Counted from the stretch's first letter, positions 45,338-54,468 are shown. The stretch is DNA of 64,000 bases from an uncultured Rhodoferax sp. (GCF_946221635.1 NZ_CAMIHB010000017.1:12342-76341); one strand, 5' to 3'. The notes: generated by a model from the sequence alone, not told the origin. A program made the numbers and translations.

Positions 45338-46963
45338 ATGGCCTGCACCCCCGAAGAATTGATCAAGCGCTGCCAGGAATTGGCGGTCAAGTGGCAGGCC
45401 TGCACGCAGCAGGCCGGTCTGGACGGCTTTGTCGAGTTTGCGGTGTCGGTCTCCAGCCTCACGGAGTTCCTGGAAAGCCACGGCCTCTCGGGCCTGCACC
45501 AGAGTGCGCATGCGCTGGAACAAAAAGTCCTCTCCCTCATGGACCAGCTCATGGACGCTGCGGGTGGCGGCAGCCTGGCGCCCGAGGCCCACGCGCTGGT
45601 AGGCACGCAGGTGCAGGAACTGGGAGCCCGTGCCCAGGCCTTCGCGCGCGGCCATTCCTCTCAGCAGGCGGAACGCAGGCAGGTCCAGGACAGTGCCTCG
45701 TTGAGCACCACCGTGGCGCCACCCAAGAAGATTGCCTTTGTGACCGAATCCCCGGCCCTCTGGAAGGACCTGGTGGCCCAGGTCGGCTTCTTCCAGGTGC
45801 AGGTAGAGCTGGTGGCCAGCGGTCAGGCCCTGCCCTCGGCGCCGGAGCCGACCATGGTGCTGGTGGACGCGGGCGGCCGGGTCTTGGCCGACTTTGTCGC
45901 CCAGGTGCAGGCACTGCGCGGGCGGTTTTCAGCGAGCCACATCGTGGGCCTGAACGTGGGAACGGATTTCGAGAGCCAGCACCAGGCCCTGGGTGCCGGC
46001 TGCGACGCCTGCTGTGCCACCGGCACCCAGCACGCCGCCATCATGGCGCGCATCGTCAAGTTCTGCAGCAACGAGGAAGAACCGCCTTACCGGGTGTTGG
46101 TGGTGGAAGACTCCAAGACCGCCGGCGCGCTGATCCGCCGCACCCTGTCGGAAAGCGATATCGAATCTCTGGCCATCACGCGCCCGCAGGAGGTGCTGAC
46201 CGCGCTGGCCTCCTACCAGCCGGATCTGGTGCTCATGGACATGTACATGCCCGGCTGCACCGGCGTGGAGGTCACGCGTGTGATCCGCCAGCATGCCGAG
46301 TTCCTGTCCACGCCCGTGGTCTACCTCTCGGGTGACAGCAATGTGGCGCTGCAGGTGGACGCGTTGCGGCTGGGTGGGGACCATTTCCTTACCAAGCCCT
46401 TCAACCCCGTCATCCTCAACGCCGTGGTCAAGAGCAAGATCGACCGCTACCGTACCCTGCGCCGTACCATGCTGCAGGATAGCCTCACCGGCCTGCTCAA
46501 CCACACCAGCTCCAAGCAGCAACTGCAAAACGCCATCAACGCCACGCGCCTGGATGGTGGCGGCCTGTGCGTGGCCATGGTGGACATCGACCACTTCAAA
46601 TCCGTCAACGATACCTATGGCCACCCCGTGGGCGACCATGTGATCCGCAGCCTGGCCTGGCTGCTCAAGCAGCGTGTGCGCAAGAGCGACACCGTGGGCC
46701 GCTACGGCGGCGAGGAGTTCGTGGTGGTGCTGCCCGGTTCGCTGGCGGACCAGGCCCACGCCGTGCTGGACCGCATTCGCCTGGACTTTTCGCGCATCCG
46801 CCATCCGGTGGACGATGGTTGGTTCAGCTGCGGCTTCTCCTGCGGCATCGCCCAGTGGAATGCCGATTTCGACTCGGAAAGTCTGCTCAAGCGCGCGGAC
46901 GAGGCGCTCTACCGGGCCAAGCGCGCCGGGCGTAACCAGGTGCTGGTGCTTGACCCTTCCTAG
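45338..46963 (+). CDS. Response-regulator diguanylate cyclase (HPt-like, pseudo-receiver, receiver, GGDEF)
   Basis: 541 residues. Order: helical HPt-like region (1-110, candidate H54/H58), degenerate receiver (131-245, acidic pocket missing), canonical receiver (252-368: D257/D258 pocket, phospho-acceptor D301 in LMDMYMPG, K353), GGDEF domain (378-541). The GGEEF active site (457-461) and catalytic VDIDHFK are intact; RKSD (448-451), five residues before it, is a complete RxxD inhibitory site. So phosphorylation-controlled c-di-GMP synthesis with product feedback is expected, cytosolic. No histidine kinase is next to it. Convergent with the nitronate monooxygenase gene (4-bp overlap). Confidence 0.93.
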   Translation: MACTPEELIKRCQELAVKWQACTQQAGLDGFVEFAVSVSSLTEFLESHGLSGLHQSAHALEQKVLSLMDQLMDAAGGGSLAPEAHALVGTQVQELGARAQAFARGHSSQQAERRQVQDSASLSTTVAPPKKIAFVTESPALWKDLVAQVGFFQVQVELVASGQALPSAPEPTMVLVDAGGRVLADFVAQVQALRGRFSASHIVGLNVGTDFESQHQALGAGCDACCATGTQHAAIMARIVKFCSNEEEPPYRVLVVEDSKTAGALIRRTLSESDIESLAITRPQEVLTALASYQPDLVLMDMYMPGCTGVEVTRVIRQHAEFLSTPVVYLSGDSNVALQVDALRLGGDHFLTKPFNPVILNAVVKSKIDRYRTLRRTMLQDSLTGLLNHTSSKQQLQNAINATRLDGGGLCVAMVDIDHFKSVNDTYGHPVGDHVIRSLAWLLKQRVRKSDTVGRYGGEEFVVVLPGSLADQAHAVLDRIRLDFSRIRHPVDDGWFSCGFSCGIAQWNADFDSESLLKRADEALYRAKRAGRNQVLVLDPS

Positions 46964-48180
46964 GCGACGGCCATCCCGGGCGTCAGCAGGCGCTGAACCA
47001 GCTCGCGCACGCTCTTGATCTGGTCGCCAAAGGGCAGGGTTCCCGCACCGCGGAAGAACAGGCCTTTTTTCGTGTCACCGCGCAGCGCGGCGGCCAGCTG
47101 GTTGTCGATGCAGAACTGGCCCCAACCCTGCAGCCCGTCGCGCAGGCCGCACTGGGCCAGGCAGTCAAAGCTCTTGGTGCAGCGCGCCTTCACCTGGGCC
47201 ACAGCCTGCAGCTTGGGTTCGATCTTCAGGTAGGCACGCAGCCAGGGCGTGCCCACGGCGCGCGCGGGCAGGCCGGCCACGCTGGTGAATTCCACCATGT
47301 CCTCGGGCCTAGCCTGGGCCAGCACGCGCTTGAACTCGGCATGCGCGTCGCTTTCTTCGGTCACGGCAAAGGCCGTGCCCAGCTGCACCGCATCCGCCCC
47401 CAGCGCCTGCAGGCGGGCGATGTCTTCGCAACTGCTGATGCCGCCGGCGGCAATCAGCGGGATATGCTGCTCGTAGCCCGCGTCCTTGAAAAACTGGCGC
47501 ACGGCGGGCAGCACGTTTTCGAAGTCAAAGCGCGTGTCGCCCAGGTCGCCGATGCGGGCCGCGCCCAGGTGGCCGCCGGCCAGGCGCGGGTGCTCGATGA
47601 CCACGGCATCGGGCAGGCGTTTCTTGCGCTCCCATTTCTTGACCAGCAGTTGCACACCGCGTGCGTCCGACAGGATGGGGATGAGTGCCGCTTTCGGGTG
47701 GTCCTTGGCCAGGTCGGGCAGGTCCAGTGGCAGGCCGGCGCCCACCACCACGGCGTCAATGCCGGCCTCTAGGGCGCGCGTCACATTGGCGGCGTACTCG
47801 CTCACCGCCCGCATGACGTTGATGGCCAGCAGGCCGCGCCCGCCGGTGCGCTCCCGGGCGGCGTGGATTTCGCGGTCGATGGCGACCAGGTTGGCGGCAT
47901 TGATGCCGGCCTTGGCCGCCTCGCCTGGCGCCAGGTCGCGGGTTTGTTCCATCAGGTCGGGGTGGTGCCGGCGCAGGTCCACGCTGGACAGCGTGCCCAC
48001 TCCGCCCAGGGCGGCTACGCTGCCAGCCAAGCGGTTTCCCGAGATGCCAATTCCCATGCCTCCCTGTACGATGGGCAGCAGGTTGCGGCCAGCCAGGCGC
48101 AGCGCGCCCAGGCCGCTGCGCTGCAGCCAATCGGCGGATTCTCGGGCCATGGAGGAGCCGGGGGGGCTTGCTGGGATCAT
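46960..48180 (-). CDS. Nitronate monooxygenase-like FMN enzyme (NMO/YrpB family)
   Basis: 406 residues. TIM-barrel FMN enzyme of the 2-nitropropane dioxygenase / enoyl-ACP reductase FabK group: VQGGMGIGISGNRLAGSVAALGGVGTLSS, VVVGAGLPLDLPDL, PHPRLAGGHLG-like region (VIEHPRLAGGHLG), IAAGGISSCEDIARLQALGADAVQLGTAF. A C-terminal segment with four Cys (KARCTKSFDCLAQCGL) marks the long subgroup seen in Burkholderiales and might bind metal. Oxidises nitronates or is a flavin-dependent reductase; substrate uncertain. The true start may be the internal ATG at 48150. Confidence 0.88.
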   Translation of the reverse strand: MIPASPPGSSMARESADWLQRSGLGALRLAGRNLLPIVQGGMGIGISGNRLAGSVAALGGVGTLSSVDLRRHHPDLMEQTRDLAPGEAAKAGINAANLVAIDREIHAARERTGGRGLLAINVMRAVSEYAANVTRALEAGIDAVVVGAGLPLDLPDLAKDHPKAALIPILSDARGVQLLVKKWERKKRLPDAVVIEHPRLAGGHLGAARIGDLGDTRFDFENVLPAVRQFFKDAGYEQHIPLIAAGGISSCEDIARLQALGADAVQLGTAFAVTEESDAHAEFKRVLAQARPEDMVEFTSVAGLPARAVGTPWLRAYLKIEPKLQAVAQVKARCTKSFDCLAQCGLRDGLQGWGQFCIDNQLAAALRGDTKKGLFFRGAGTLPFGDQIKSVRELVQRLLTPGMAVA

Positions 48181-48302
48181 GGTGTGCTCTAAGATAGGGG
48201 ATGGTGGAGAGTCGCACAGCTTAGGGGGAGGCCCCAGATCCGGCTTTGAGATGGGTCAAGTTGCTGTGCAACCGGGGCGTTGGAACCCGGTGCTAGTCAA
48301 GA

Positions 48303-49361
48303 ATGATGAGGAAATCACCAGGAATGAATGCGCTTGTGCAAAGTCTGGCCGCGATGAGTGGTCTGCGTGACCGCGATGCGCTGGACGCCGCCCTGGTGCG
48401 CTTGGTCATGGAGGGCACCGACAGCCACCTGCACAGCGCATGTCTGGTTCGAGTCGTTGGCGAAGGGGACGATCGGCGTTGCCTGGTGCAGGCCTGCCTG
48501 GAGCGGGGAGCGGCCCGGGTCAGCCGCGACGTGCTCTGGACCGACTGGACCACACTGCCCCATGTCTCCGAATTCCCGCTGCGTCTGCAGGCCCTGGCCG
48601 AAGGGGCCATGGTCCATGCCGCCGATGCCGCCCACCGGGTGGTCGTTCCCCTGCAAACCCCGCAGGGTATTTGGGGTTTGCTGGAGCTGACAGGCTCCGC
48701 GCCGCTGACGCCCCATAGCCTGGAACTGCTCGATGGCATCCTGCAGACCTACCACAACGTGGTGGGCCTGCTGGACTATGGCGAACGGGATGCATTGACC
48801 GAGCTGCTCAACCGCAAGACCTTTGACGGCGCCTTTTTCAAGGCCACGGCCGAGCAGCAGCGCGACGAACTGCCCGAGGGCGGTGAGCGCCGCCACACCC
48901 ATCCGGATGCCGGTGTCTGGCTGGCCGTGCTGGATATCGACCATTTCAAGCATGTCAACGACAACTACGGCCACCTGATCGGGGATGAGGTGCTGCTGTT
49001 GCTGGCGCGCCTCATGCGCAGCAGCTTCCGCTTCCACGACCTGCTCTACCGCTTTGGCGGCGAGGAGTTTGTGGTGCTCATGCGCTGCGACAGTGTGGAG
49101 CATGCCCACTCCGCGCTGGAACGCCTGCGCGAGCGCGTGCAGGCCTATTCCTTTCCCCAGGTGGGGTCGATCACGGTCAGCATTGGCTTCTCAGTGTTGC
49201 TTGCACACGACACTCCCAGTGGTGCTTTTGGGCGTGCTGACAAGGCTGTCTACCACGCCAAGGAGCATGGCCGCAACCAGGTCTGCAACTACCAGGACCT
49301 GGTCACTTCCGGCGCCATCGTGGAGCAGGTGGCCGAGGGCATGGACGTCGACCTGTTTTAA
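48303..49361 (+). CDS. GAF-like/GGDEF diguanylate cyclase
   Basis: 352 residues. N-terminal GAF-like sensor region (about 15-150), short linker, C-terminal GGDEF domain: DALTELLNRKTFD, LDIDHFKHVNDNYGHLIGDE, FGGEEF (252-256) active site and R243-x-x-D246 inhibitory site exactly five residues upstream. It should make c-di-GMP in response to an unidentified small ligand. An insertion of about 20 residues (EQQRDELPEGGERRHTHP) separates helix 1 from the catalytic strand. Monocistronic by position. ATG 48303, 48306 and 48324 are all possible. Confidence 0.92.
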   Translation: MMRKSPGMNALVQSLAAMSGLRDRDALDAALVRLVMEGTDSHLHSACLVRVVGEGDDRRCLVQACLERGAARVSRDVLWTDWTTLPHVSEFPLRLQALAEGAMVHAADAAHRVVVPLQTPQGIWGLLELTGSAPLTPHSLELLDGILQTYHNVVGLLDYGERDALTELLNRKTFDGAFFKATAEQQRDELPEGGERRHTHPDAGVWLAVLDIDHFKHVNDNYGHLIGDEVLLLLARLMRSSFRFHDLLYRFGGEEFVVLMRCDSVEHAHSALERLRERVQAYSFPQVGSITVSIGFSVLLAHDTPSGAFGRADKAVYHAKEHGRNQVCNYQDLVTSGAIVEQVAEGMDVDLF

Positions 49362-49396
49362 ACAGGTCTCCGTCTTCAGGCCCACGCGCTCCCGAG

Positions 49397-50584
49397 TCAG
49401 CGCTCGCGCTCGAAGATGGCGGCAATGCCCTGGCCACCGCCGATGCACATGGTCACCAGCGCGTAGCGGCCATTGATGCGCTCCAGTTCGTAGAGCGCCT
49501 TCACCGTGATCAGCGCACCGGTGGCGCCAATCGGGTGGCCCAGCGAAATGCCCGAGCCATTGGGATTGACCTTGGCCGGGTCCAGGCCCAGGTCCTTGGT
49601 GACGGCGCAGGCCTGGGCGGCAAAGGCTTCGTTGGCCTCGATCACGTCCAGGTCATTCACCGTGAGGCCTGCCTTTTGCAGCGCCAGCTTGCTGGCCGGC
49701 ACGGGGCCGATGCCCATGTACTTGGGGTCCACGCCCGCGTGGGCGTAGGCCACCAGGCGCGCCAGCGGTCGCAGGCCGCGGGCCTTGGCCGTGGCCGCCT
49801 CCATCAGCACCACCGCCGCCGCCGCGTCATTGATGCCCGAGGCATTGCCGGCGGTGACGGTGCCGTTGTCCTTGACGAAGACGGGCTTGAGTTTGGCCAT
49901 GTCCGCCAGGGTGGCGCCGGCGCGGAAGTGTTCGTCCGTGTCGTAGGCCACCTCGCCCTTTTTGCTCTTGAGCATCACGGGGGTGATCTGGCTCTTGAAA
50001 TAGCCTGCGGCGGTCGCACGCTCGGCGCGGTTATGGCTTTCGACGGCCAGGGCGTCCTGCTCTTCGCGGCTGATGCCCCACTTGGCGGCAATGTTCTCGG
50101 CGGTCACGCCCATGTGGATGGTGTGGAAGGGGTCGTGCAGCGCGCCAATCATCATGTCCACCATCTTGGTGTCGCCCATGCGGGCGCCCCAGCGCATATT
50201 GAGGCTGGCAAAGGGCGCGCGGCTCATGTTTTCGGCACCGCCGCCAATGGCGACATCCGTGTCGCCCAGCAGAATGCTCTGGCTGGCCGAGACGATGGCC
50301 TGCAAGCCCGAGCCGCACAGGCGGTTCACGTTGTACGCGGGGGTCTCCTGGGCGCAGCCACCGTTGATGGCGGCCACGCGGCTGAGGTACATGTCCTTGG
50401 GCTCGGTGTTGACCACGTGGCCGAAGACCACATGGCCTACATCCTTGCCGTCCACGCTGGCGCGCGCGAGCGACTCGCGCACCACCTGCGCGGCCAGGTC
50501 GGTGGGGGGGATGTCCTTGAGGCTGCCACCAAAGGTGCCAATGGCGGTGCGCACTGCGCTGACGACGACGACTTCACGGCTCAT
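49397..50584 (-). CDS. Acetyl-CoA acetyltransferase / beta-ketothiolase (BktB/PhaA-like)
   Basis: 395 residues. Thiolase with nucleophile C90 (NRLCGSGLQA), H350 (SLGHPIGATG) and C380 (TMCIGGGQG). Condenses two acetyl-CoA (or acetyl- and propionyl-CoA) or cleaves 3-ketoacyl-CoA; first step of polyhydroxybutyrate synthesis or part of acid degradation. Starts at ATG 50584. It is divergent from ppk2 with 131 bp between, so the two storage-polymer genes share a promoter region. No phaB or phaC nearby. Confidence 0.93.
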   Translation of the reverse strand: MSREVVVVSAVRTAIGTFGGSLKDIPPTDLAAQVVRESLARASVDGKDVGHVVFGHVVNTEPKDMYLSRVAAINGGCAQETPAYNVNRLCGSGLQAIVSASQSILLGDTDVAIGGGAENMSRAPFASLNMRWGARMGDTKMVDMMIGALHDPFHTIHMGVTAENIAAKWGISREEQDALAVESHNRAERATAAGYFKSQITPVMLKSKKGEVAYDTDEHFRAGATLADMAKLKPVFVKDNGTVTAGNASGINDAAAAVVLMEAATAKARGLRPLARLVAYAHAGVDPKYMGIGPVPASKLALQKAGLTVNDLDVIEANEAFAAQACAVTKDLGLDPAKVNPNGSGISLGHPIGATGALITVKALYELERINGRYALVTMCIGGGQGIAAIFERER

Positions 50585-50640
50585 GGGAAAACTCCTGCAA
50601 TGGGTTGAAAACGGGGCTGCAGGCATCTTACGGCCAGAGA

Positions 50641-50669
50641 CCGTCACCCATTCTTCACCAATTTGTCAC
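50641..50669 (+). promoter_or_regulatory. Pho-box-like array upstream of ppk2
   Basis: Three 7-bp direct repeats with 4-bp spacers: CCGTCAC, TCTTCAC, TTGTCAC. This is the period (11 bp) of PhoB sites (consensus CTGTCAT). A TAGGCT about 10 bp further on could be the -10 element. Suggests ppk2 responds to phosphate supply. Confidence 0.6.
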
Positions 50670-50715
50670 AACACTTCCCTAGGCTTGGGGGCTCGCAAGC
50701 GACCAGGAGCCCCCC

Positions 50716-51627
50716 GTGAGTGCCAGTGAAGACGAATTGATCCGCCGTATCCAGAGCGACATGCTCGACAGCTATGACGAAGAACTGGAGATGGAGCTCG
50801 ACGACCAGCACCTGGAGCGCCAGGCCGGTGCCGCGGCCCCGGACGCAGACGCGCGCGCCGCGCGCCGCCTCTACTTCCGCGAGCTGTTCCGCATGCAGGG
50901 TGAACTGGTCAAGCTGCAGGACTGGGTGGTGGCCACGGGCCACAAGGTGGTGGTGATTTTTGAAGGACGCGATGCGGCCGGCAAGGGCGGCGCCATCAAG
51001 CGCATCACCCAGCGCCTGAACCCGCGCGTGTGCCGTGTGGCGGCCTTGCCCGCGCCCAACGACCGCGAGCGCACCCAGTGGTACTTCCAGCGCTATGTGA
51101 GCCACCTGCCCGCGGCCGGTGAGATCGTGCTGTTTGACCGCAGCTGGTACAACCGTGCCGGCGTCGAGCGTGTCATGGGCTTTTGCAATGACGAGCAGCT
51201 GGAAGAGTTTTTCCGCAGCGTGCCCGAATTCGAGAAGATGCTGGTGCGCTCCGGCATCCAGGTCATCAAGTACTGGTTCTCCATCTCCGACGAAGAGCAG
51301 CACAGCCGCTTCCTGGGCCGCATCCACGACCCGCTCAAGCAATGGAAGCTCAGCCCCATGGACCTGGAGTCCCGCAGCCGCTGGGAAGACTACACGCGCG
51401 CCAAGGAGGTGATGTTCGAACGCACCCACATTCCCGAGGCGCCCTGGTGGGTGGTGCAGGCGGTGGACAAGAAGAAGGCCCGCCTGAACTGCATCCACCA
51501 CCTGTTGCAGCAGATGCCCTATGAGGAAACCGAACATCCGCCGGTGACCTTGCCGCAGCGGGTGCGGCACGAGGACTATGAGCGGCGGCCCGTGCCGCAG
51601 GACATCATGGTTCCTGAGATTTACTGA
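50716..51627 (+). CDS. ppk2: Polyphosphate kinase 2 (PPK2)
   Basis: 303 residues from GTG 50716. Transfers phosphate between polyphosphate and nucleoside (di)phosphates. Walker A FEGRDAAGKGG (82-92), Walker B-lid region LFDRSWYNRAGVE and the lid/charged segment VQVIKYWFSISDEEQ-type (IKYWFSISDEEQ) are intact; length fits single-domain class I-type PPK2. The N-terminal 45 residues are acidic and helical. AGGAG lies 8 nt before the GTG, and there is no in-frame ATG nearby. Preceded by a Pho-box-like array; convergent with the SDR gene, overlapping by 7 bp. Confidence 0.93.
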   Translation: MSASEDELIRRIQSDMLDSYDEELEMELDDQHLERQAGAAAPDADARAARRLYFRELFRMQGELVKLQDWVVATGHKVVVIFEGRDAAGKGGAIKRITQRLNPRVCRVAALPAPNDRERTQWYFQRYVSHLPAAGEIVLFDRSWYNRAGVERVMGFCNDEQLEEFFRSVPEFEKMLVRSGIQVIKYWFSISDEEQHSRFLGRIHDPLKQWKLSPMDLESRSRWEDYTRAKEVMFERTHIPEAPWWVVQAVDKKKARLNCIHHLLQQMPYEETEHPPVTLPQRVRHEDYERRPVPQDIMVPEIY

Positions 51628-52373
51628 CGCACGTCGGCCACCGGCTGCTCTCCGAAATCCGCCCGCGCCAGGTAGCGCAGCACGCGCCGTGCCGCATCGG
51701 CGGGGCTGGTGAGTTGGCCCTGCGCGTGCAGGCTCGCAAAGCTGCCCTGGTCGGGAAAGCGGGAGGCGTCGGAGCTGCGCAGTTGCTGCTGCATCTCGGT
51801 GTCAATCACGCCAGGCGCCAAGGAGCAGACCTTGGCGCCGTGGGGCTGCTGGGCCTCATCGAGTGCGAGGCAGCGCGTGAAATGGTCCATGCCCGCCTTG
51901 GCCGCGCAGTAGGCAGCCTGTGAAGCCATGGCGCGCCGGCCCAGGCCGGAGGAGATGTTGAGCACCTTGCGCGGCATGGTCCAGGCGTGGGTGGCGCCCA
52001 GAAAGGCGGCGCAGAGCTGCATGGGCGCCTCCAGGCCCACGCGCAGGGCCTGGGCCAGGGCCACCGGGTCGGATTCGGAGAGCGGCACCAGGGCCGGAAT
52101 CACACCGGCGTTGTTGATCAGCGTGGCGCTGGCCAGGGCGGCCGGGTTTTGCTGGACCAGCCATTCGCGCAGCCGGGCTGCGGCGCGGGCGCCATCGCTC
52201 AGGTCCAGCGGCCACTGCAGCAGTGTGGCGCCCACGCGCTGTGCCTGGTCTGCCAGGGCGGCGTTGGTCTGGCGCGAGATGCAGAGCAAGAGCGCGTCGG
52301 GCGCCAACAGTTGGTCTGCCATGGCCAGGCCCATACCGCGGGAGGCGCCGGTGAGGATGGTGAGGTGTTGCAT
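51621..52373 (-). CDS. Short-chain dehydrogenase/reductase
   Basis: 250 residues. Classical SDR: ILTGASRGMGLAMA (TGxxxGxG cofactor motif), INNAGV, NISSGLGRRAMASQAAYCAAKAGMD with the catalytic Ser and Y-x-x-x-K, and SLAPGVIDTEMQ. Resembles sepiapterin/benzil reductase-type SDRs and probably uses NADPH; substrate unknown. Preceded by an intergenic dispersed hairpin element; the ATG at 52373 lies 5 bp from that element, so the repeat falls in the 5' leader of this gene. Confidence 0.9.
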   Translation of the reverse strand: MQHLTILTGASRGMGLAMADQLLAPDALLLCISRQTNAALADQAQRVGATLLQWPLDLSDGARAAARLREWLVQQNPAALASATLINNAGVIPALVPLSESDPVALAQALRVGLEAPMQLCAAFLGATHAWTMPRKVLNISSGLGRRAMASQAAYCAAKAGMDHFTRCLALDEAQQPHGAKVCSLAPGVIDTEMQQQLRSSDASRFPDQGSFASLHAQGQLTSPADAARRVLRYLARADFGEQPVADVRQ

Positions 52374-52378
52374 AGGTT

Positions 52379-52428
52379 TGCTATTGTATTGATAGCTGCT
52401 CGCGCAATATCAACGAGGGCTGAAGCCG
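52379..52428 (-). repeat. Dispersed hairpin element, copy 11 (intergenic)
   Basis: Plus strand GCTA-N9-TAGC (52380-52396) with stem extended to GCTAT/ATAGC, then TGCTCGCGCA. It lies between zntB and the SDR gene. Confidence 0.85.
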
Positions 52429-52442
52429 GAAAACCCTGAAAA

Positions 52443-53471
52443 TCATTCGCGCGGCCGGCGCAGCGCGATCCAGCCCGCGATGGCCGTGATGCTGATGATC
52501 AGTGCGACCACCACCCAGAAGCCGTGCGGGTGGTCGGCCAGCGGGATGCCGCCCACATTCATGCCCAGCAGGCCGGCGATGATGTTGATGGGCAGGGCCA
52601 GCACGGTCACGATGGTCAGCACAAAGAGGCTGCGGTTGTTGGCCTCGGCCACACGTGCGGCAATCTCTTCCTGCAGGAGCTTGATGCGTTCCTGCAGCGC
52701 CGCCATGTCGCTCAGGGCCACGTTGAATTCTTCGGTCGACTGGCGCAGGTCCTGCAGGTCGTCCTCGCCGATCCAGTCCGGCGGTTTGCGCAGCAGGCGG
52801 AACAGGGCGGCCGGCTCGGGCGCCAGCAGGCGCTGCAGGCGCACCAGCAGCCGGCGCAGGCTGCCCAGATCGGCGCGCTTGGTCTCCAGCCGGCCGGCCA
52901 AGAGCCTGTCTTCGATGTCGTCCACCCGCGCTGTGGTGTTGCGCACGATATTGATCAGGACATCGCCCTGGTCCTGCATCAGGTGCACCAGCAGGGCGAC
53001 CGACGAGGCCAGGCGCTCGCCGCGGCGCACGGCGTCGCGCAGCCGGTCGATGGAGCGCAGCGGCTGCAGCCGCGCACTCACCACCAGGCGCGGCGCGACC
53101 GACAGCCAGAGCGTGGAGATGTCCGAAGGTTCAAACGCAAAGTCGTAGTGCACATCGTTGACCACGGCGATCAGGGTGTCGTCGTCCAGCTCCACGCGGG
53201 TGGAGCGCGAGCCGTCCTGCAGGGACTCGTAGAACAGGTCCGACAGCTGCAGGTTCTCGCGCAGCCACTTGCCGGTGGCCGCTTGCGAGAGGTTGAAATG
53301 CAGCCAGACAAAGCCCGGCGCCGGCTGGGTCTGGCTGGCCTGCTGTTGCAGCCAGGCCAGGGCGTCGGGCGTGTCCAGGGGGCTGCCCTGGCCGTCCGGC
53401 CCGAACAGAAAGCCGCAGATCAGGCCGGCGCTGTCGGCGCCATACAGGCTGGGGGGCGTGAAGGTGTTCAT
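52443..53471 (-). CDS. zntB: Zinc transporter ZntB (CorA family)
   Basis: 342 residues. CorA-type metal channel: large N-terminal cytosolic funnel (acidic YGADSAGLICGFLFGPDG, WLHFNLS), long helix, then two C-terminal membrane helices with the GMN signature in GLLGMNVGGIPLADHPHGFW, which is the ZntB variant. ZntB moves Zn(II) across the inner membrane. ATG 53471 is chosen as the only sensible start after the nudix gene's stop. Far from the znu/zur locus and no Zur-like box is visible upstream. Confidence 0.92.
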   Translation of the reverse strand: MNTFTPPSLYGADSAGLICGFLFGPDGQGSPLDTPDALAWLQQQASQTQPAPGFVWLHFNLSQAATGKWLRENLQLSDLFYESLQDGSRSTRVELDDDTLIAVVNDVHYDFAFEPSDISTLWLSVAPRLVVSARLQPLRSIDRLRDAVRRGERLASSVALLVHLMQDQGDVLINIVRNTTARVDDIEDRLLAGRLETKRADLGSLRRLLVRLQRLLAPEPAALFRLLRKPPDWIGEDDLQDLRQSTEEFNVALSDMAALQERIKLLQEEIAARVAEANNRSLFVLTIVTVLALPINIIAGLLGMNVGGIPLADHPHGFWVVVALIISITAIAGWIALRRPRE

Positions 53472-53487
53472 GGGGTGGCGGGTGTAT

Positions 53488-54468
53488 TCAGAGTCCCAGT
53501 CCCTGGGCCAGGGAGGCTGCGGCGTCCAGGGTGAATTCTCCGGCCTGCAGGCGGCGCAGCACCTCGGGTGCTTCCAGGCAGAGGAATTCCTGCACCTCGC
53601 CGTCCTGGTTGTGCGGGCGTTGCTGCGCTTGCAGCGTGAGGTTGATGACCAGCAGGCTTTCGTCGTGCCAGCCTTCGGGCTCGGCCCGCCGGGTGCGCAC
53701 CCAGCCTGCGTTGTGGGGGCTGCCGTCCTGCGGCCAGTGCAGGCCGGCTTCCTCCCACAGCTCGCGCCGCGCACAGTCCAGCGGCGACTCACCGGCAGGC
53801 AGGCCGCCTGCGGTGACGTTGTCGAGCAGGCCGGGGTCGGTAGCCTTGTTGGCACTGCGCCGGCCGCACCACAGGGCGCCTTCGGGCGTGAAGCCGTTGA
53901 GATGCACCGCGTGGCTCATCAGGCCCAGAAAACGGAAGCCTGCGCGTTCCACGCTCAGCAGGGGCGCCTGGTCCGGCGCGGGTTCGGGGCAGCCGTCGAA
54001 CCAGAAGGCAAAGGCCTCGTCGCGCCAGCCCGGCAGCAGGCCCTGGGCCTGGCACCGCCGCAGAAACGCTTGCAGGCGGGCGCTGCGTGTGGCGCCGTCC
54101 CAGTGCGTGCAATCCCAGACCAGATCAGCACCCTCCCACGCGCAGCCGTCCAGCCCGGCCTGCAGCAGCGCGGCGCGTTCCGGCCGCAGCCAGCCCAGGG
54201 CCTGGTGCGGCGTGCGCCAGCTGATCCAGCCTGCGGGGACTGGCTGTGCACAGCGGGCCCGCAGCTGCGATAGCCAGGCGCGGCCGGTGTGATCCAGTGC
54301 GTCGTGGAAAGCCTGGGCGCTGGCGGGGAGGGGGGCGAGGGTGTTCAGGGGCGTGCACCAGGGTGGAAGGGGGCGTCCATGGTAAGCAAGGCCCGTGACA
54401 GCACGCTTAAATCTCCGCCCCTTCGACCAGGAAGCGCACGCGCCGTACGCCCTGCCATTCATCCGCAT
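53488..54468 (-). CDS. Nudix hydrolase with DUF4743 N-terminal domain
   Basis: About 326 residues. The Nudix box GGLPAGESPLDCARRELWEEAGL fits G-x5-E-x7-REUxEExGU in full. The N-terminal domain resembles DUF4743 (thiamine-pyrophosphokinase-associated Nudix group): FHDALDHTGRAWLSQLRARC, GFRFLGLMSHAVHLNGFTP. Hydrolyses a nucleoside or coenzyme diphosphate of unknown identity. Start is uncertain: between the end of recJ and residue 46 there is no ATG, GTG or TTG in frame, so initiation is at 54468/54462 inside recJ (62-bp overlap) or at a CTG codon. Confidence 0.82.
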   Translation of the reverse strand: MRMNGRAYGACASWSKGRRFKRAVTGLAYHGRPLPPWCTPLNTLAPLPASAQAFHDALDHTGRAWLSQLRARCAQPVPAGWISWRTPHQALGWLRPERAALLQAGLDGCAWEGADLVWDCTHWDGATRSARLQAFLRRCQAQGLLPGWRDEAFAFWFDGCPEPAPDQAPLLSVERAGFRFLGLMSHAVHLNGFTPEGALWCGRRSANKATDPGLLDNVTAGGLPAGESPLDCARRELWEEAGLHWPQDGSPHNAGWVRTRRAEPEGWHDESLLVINLTLQAQQRPHNQDGEVQEFLCLEAPEVLRRLQAGEFTLDAAASLAQGLGL

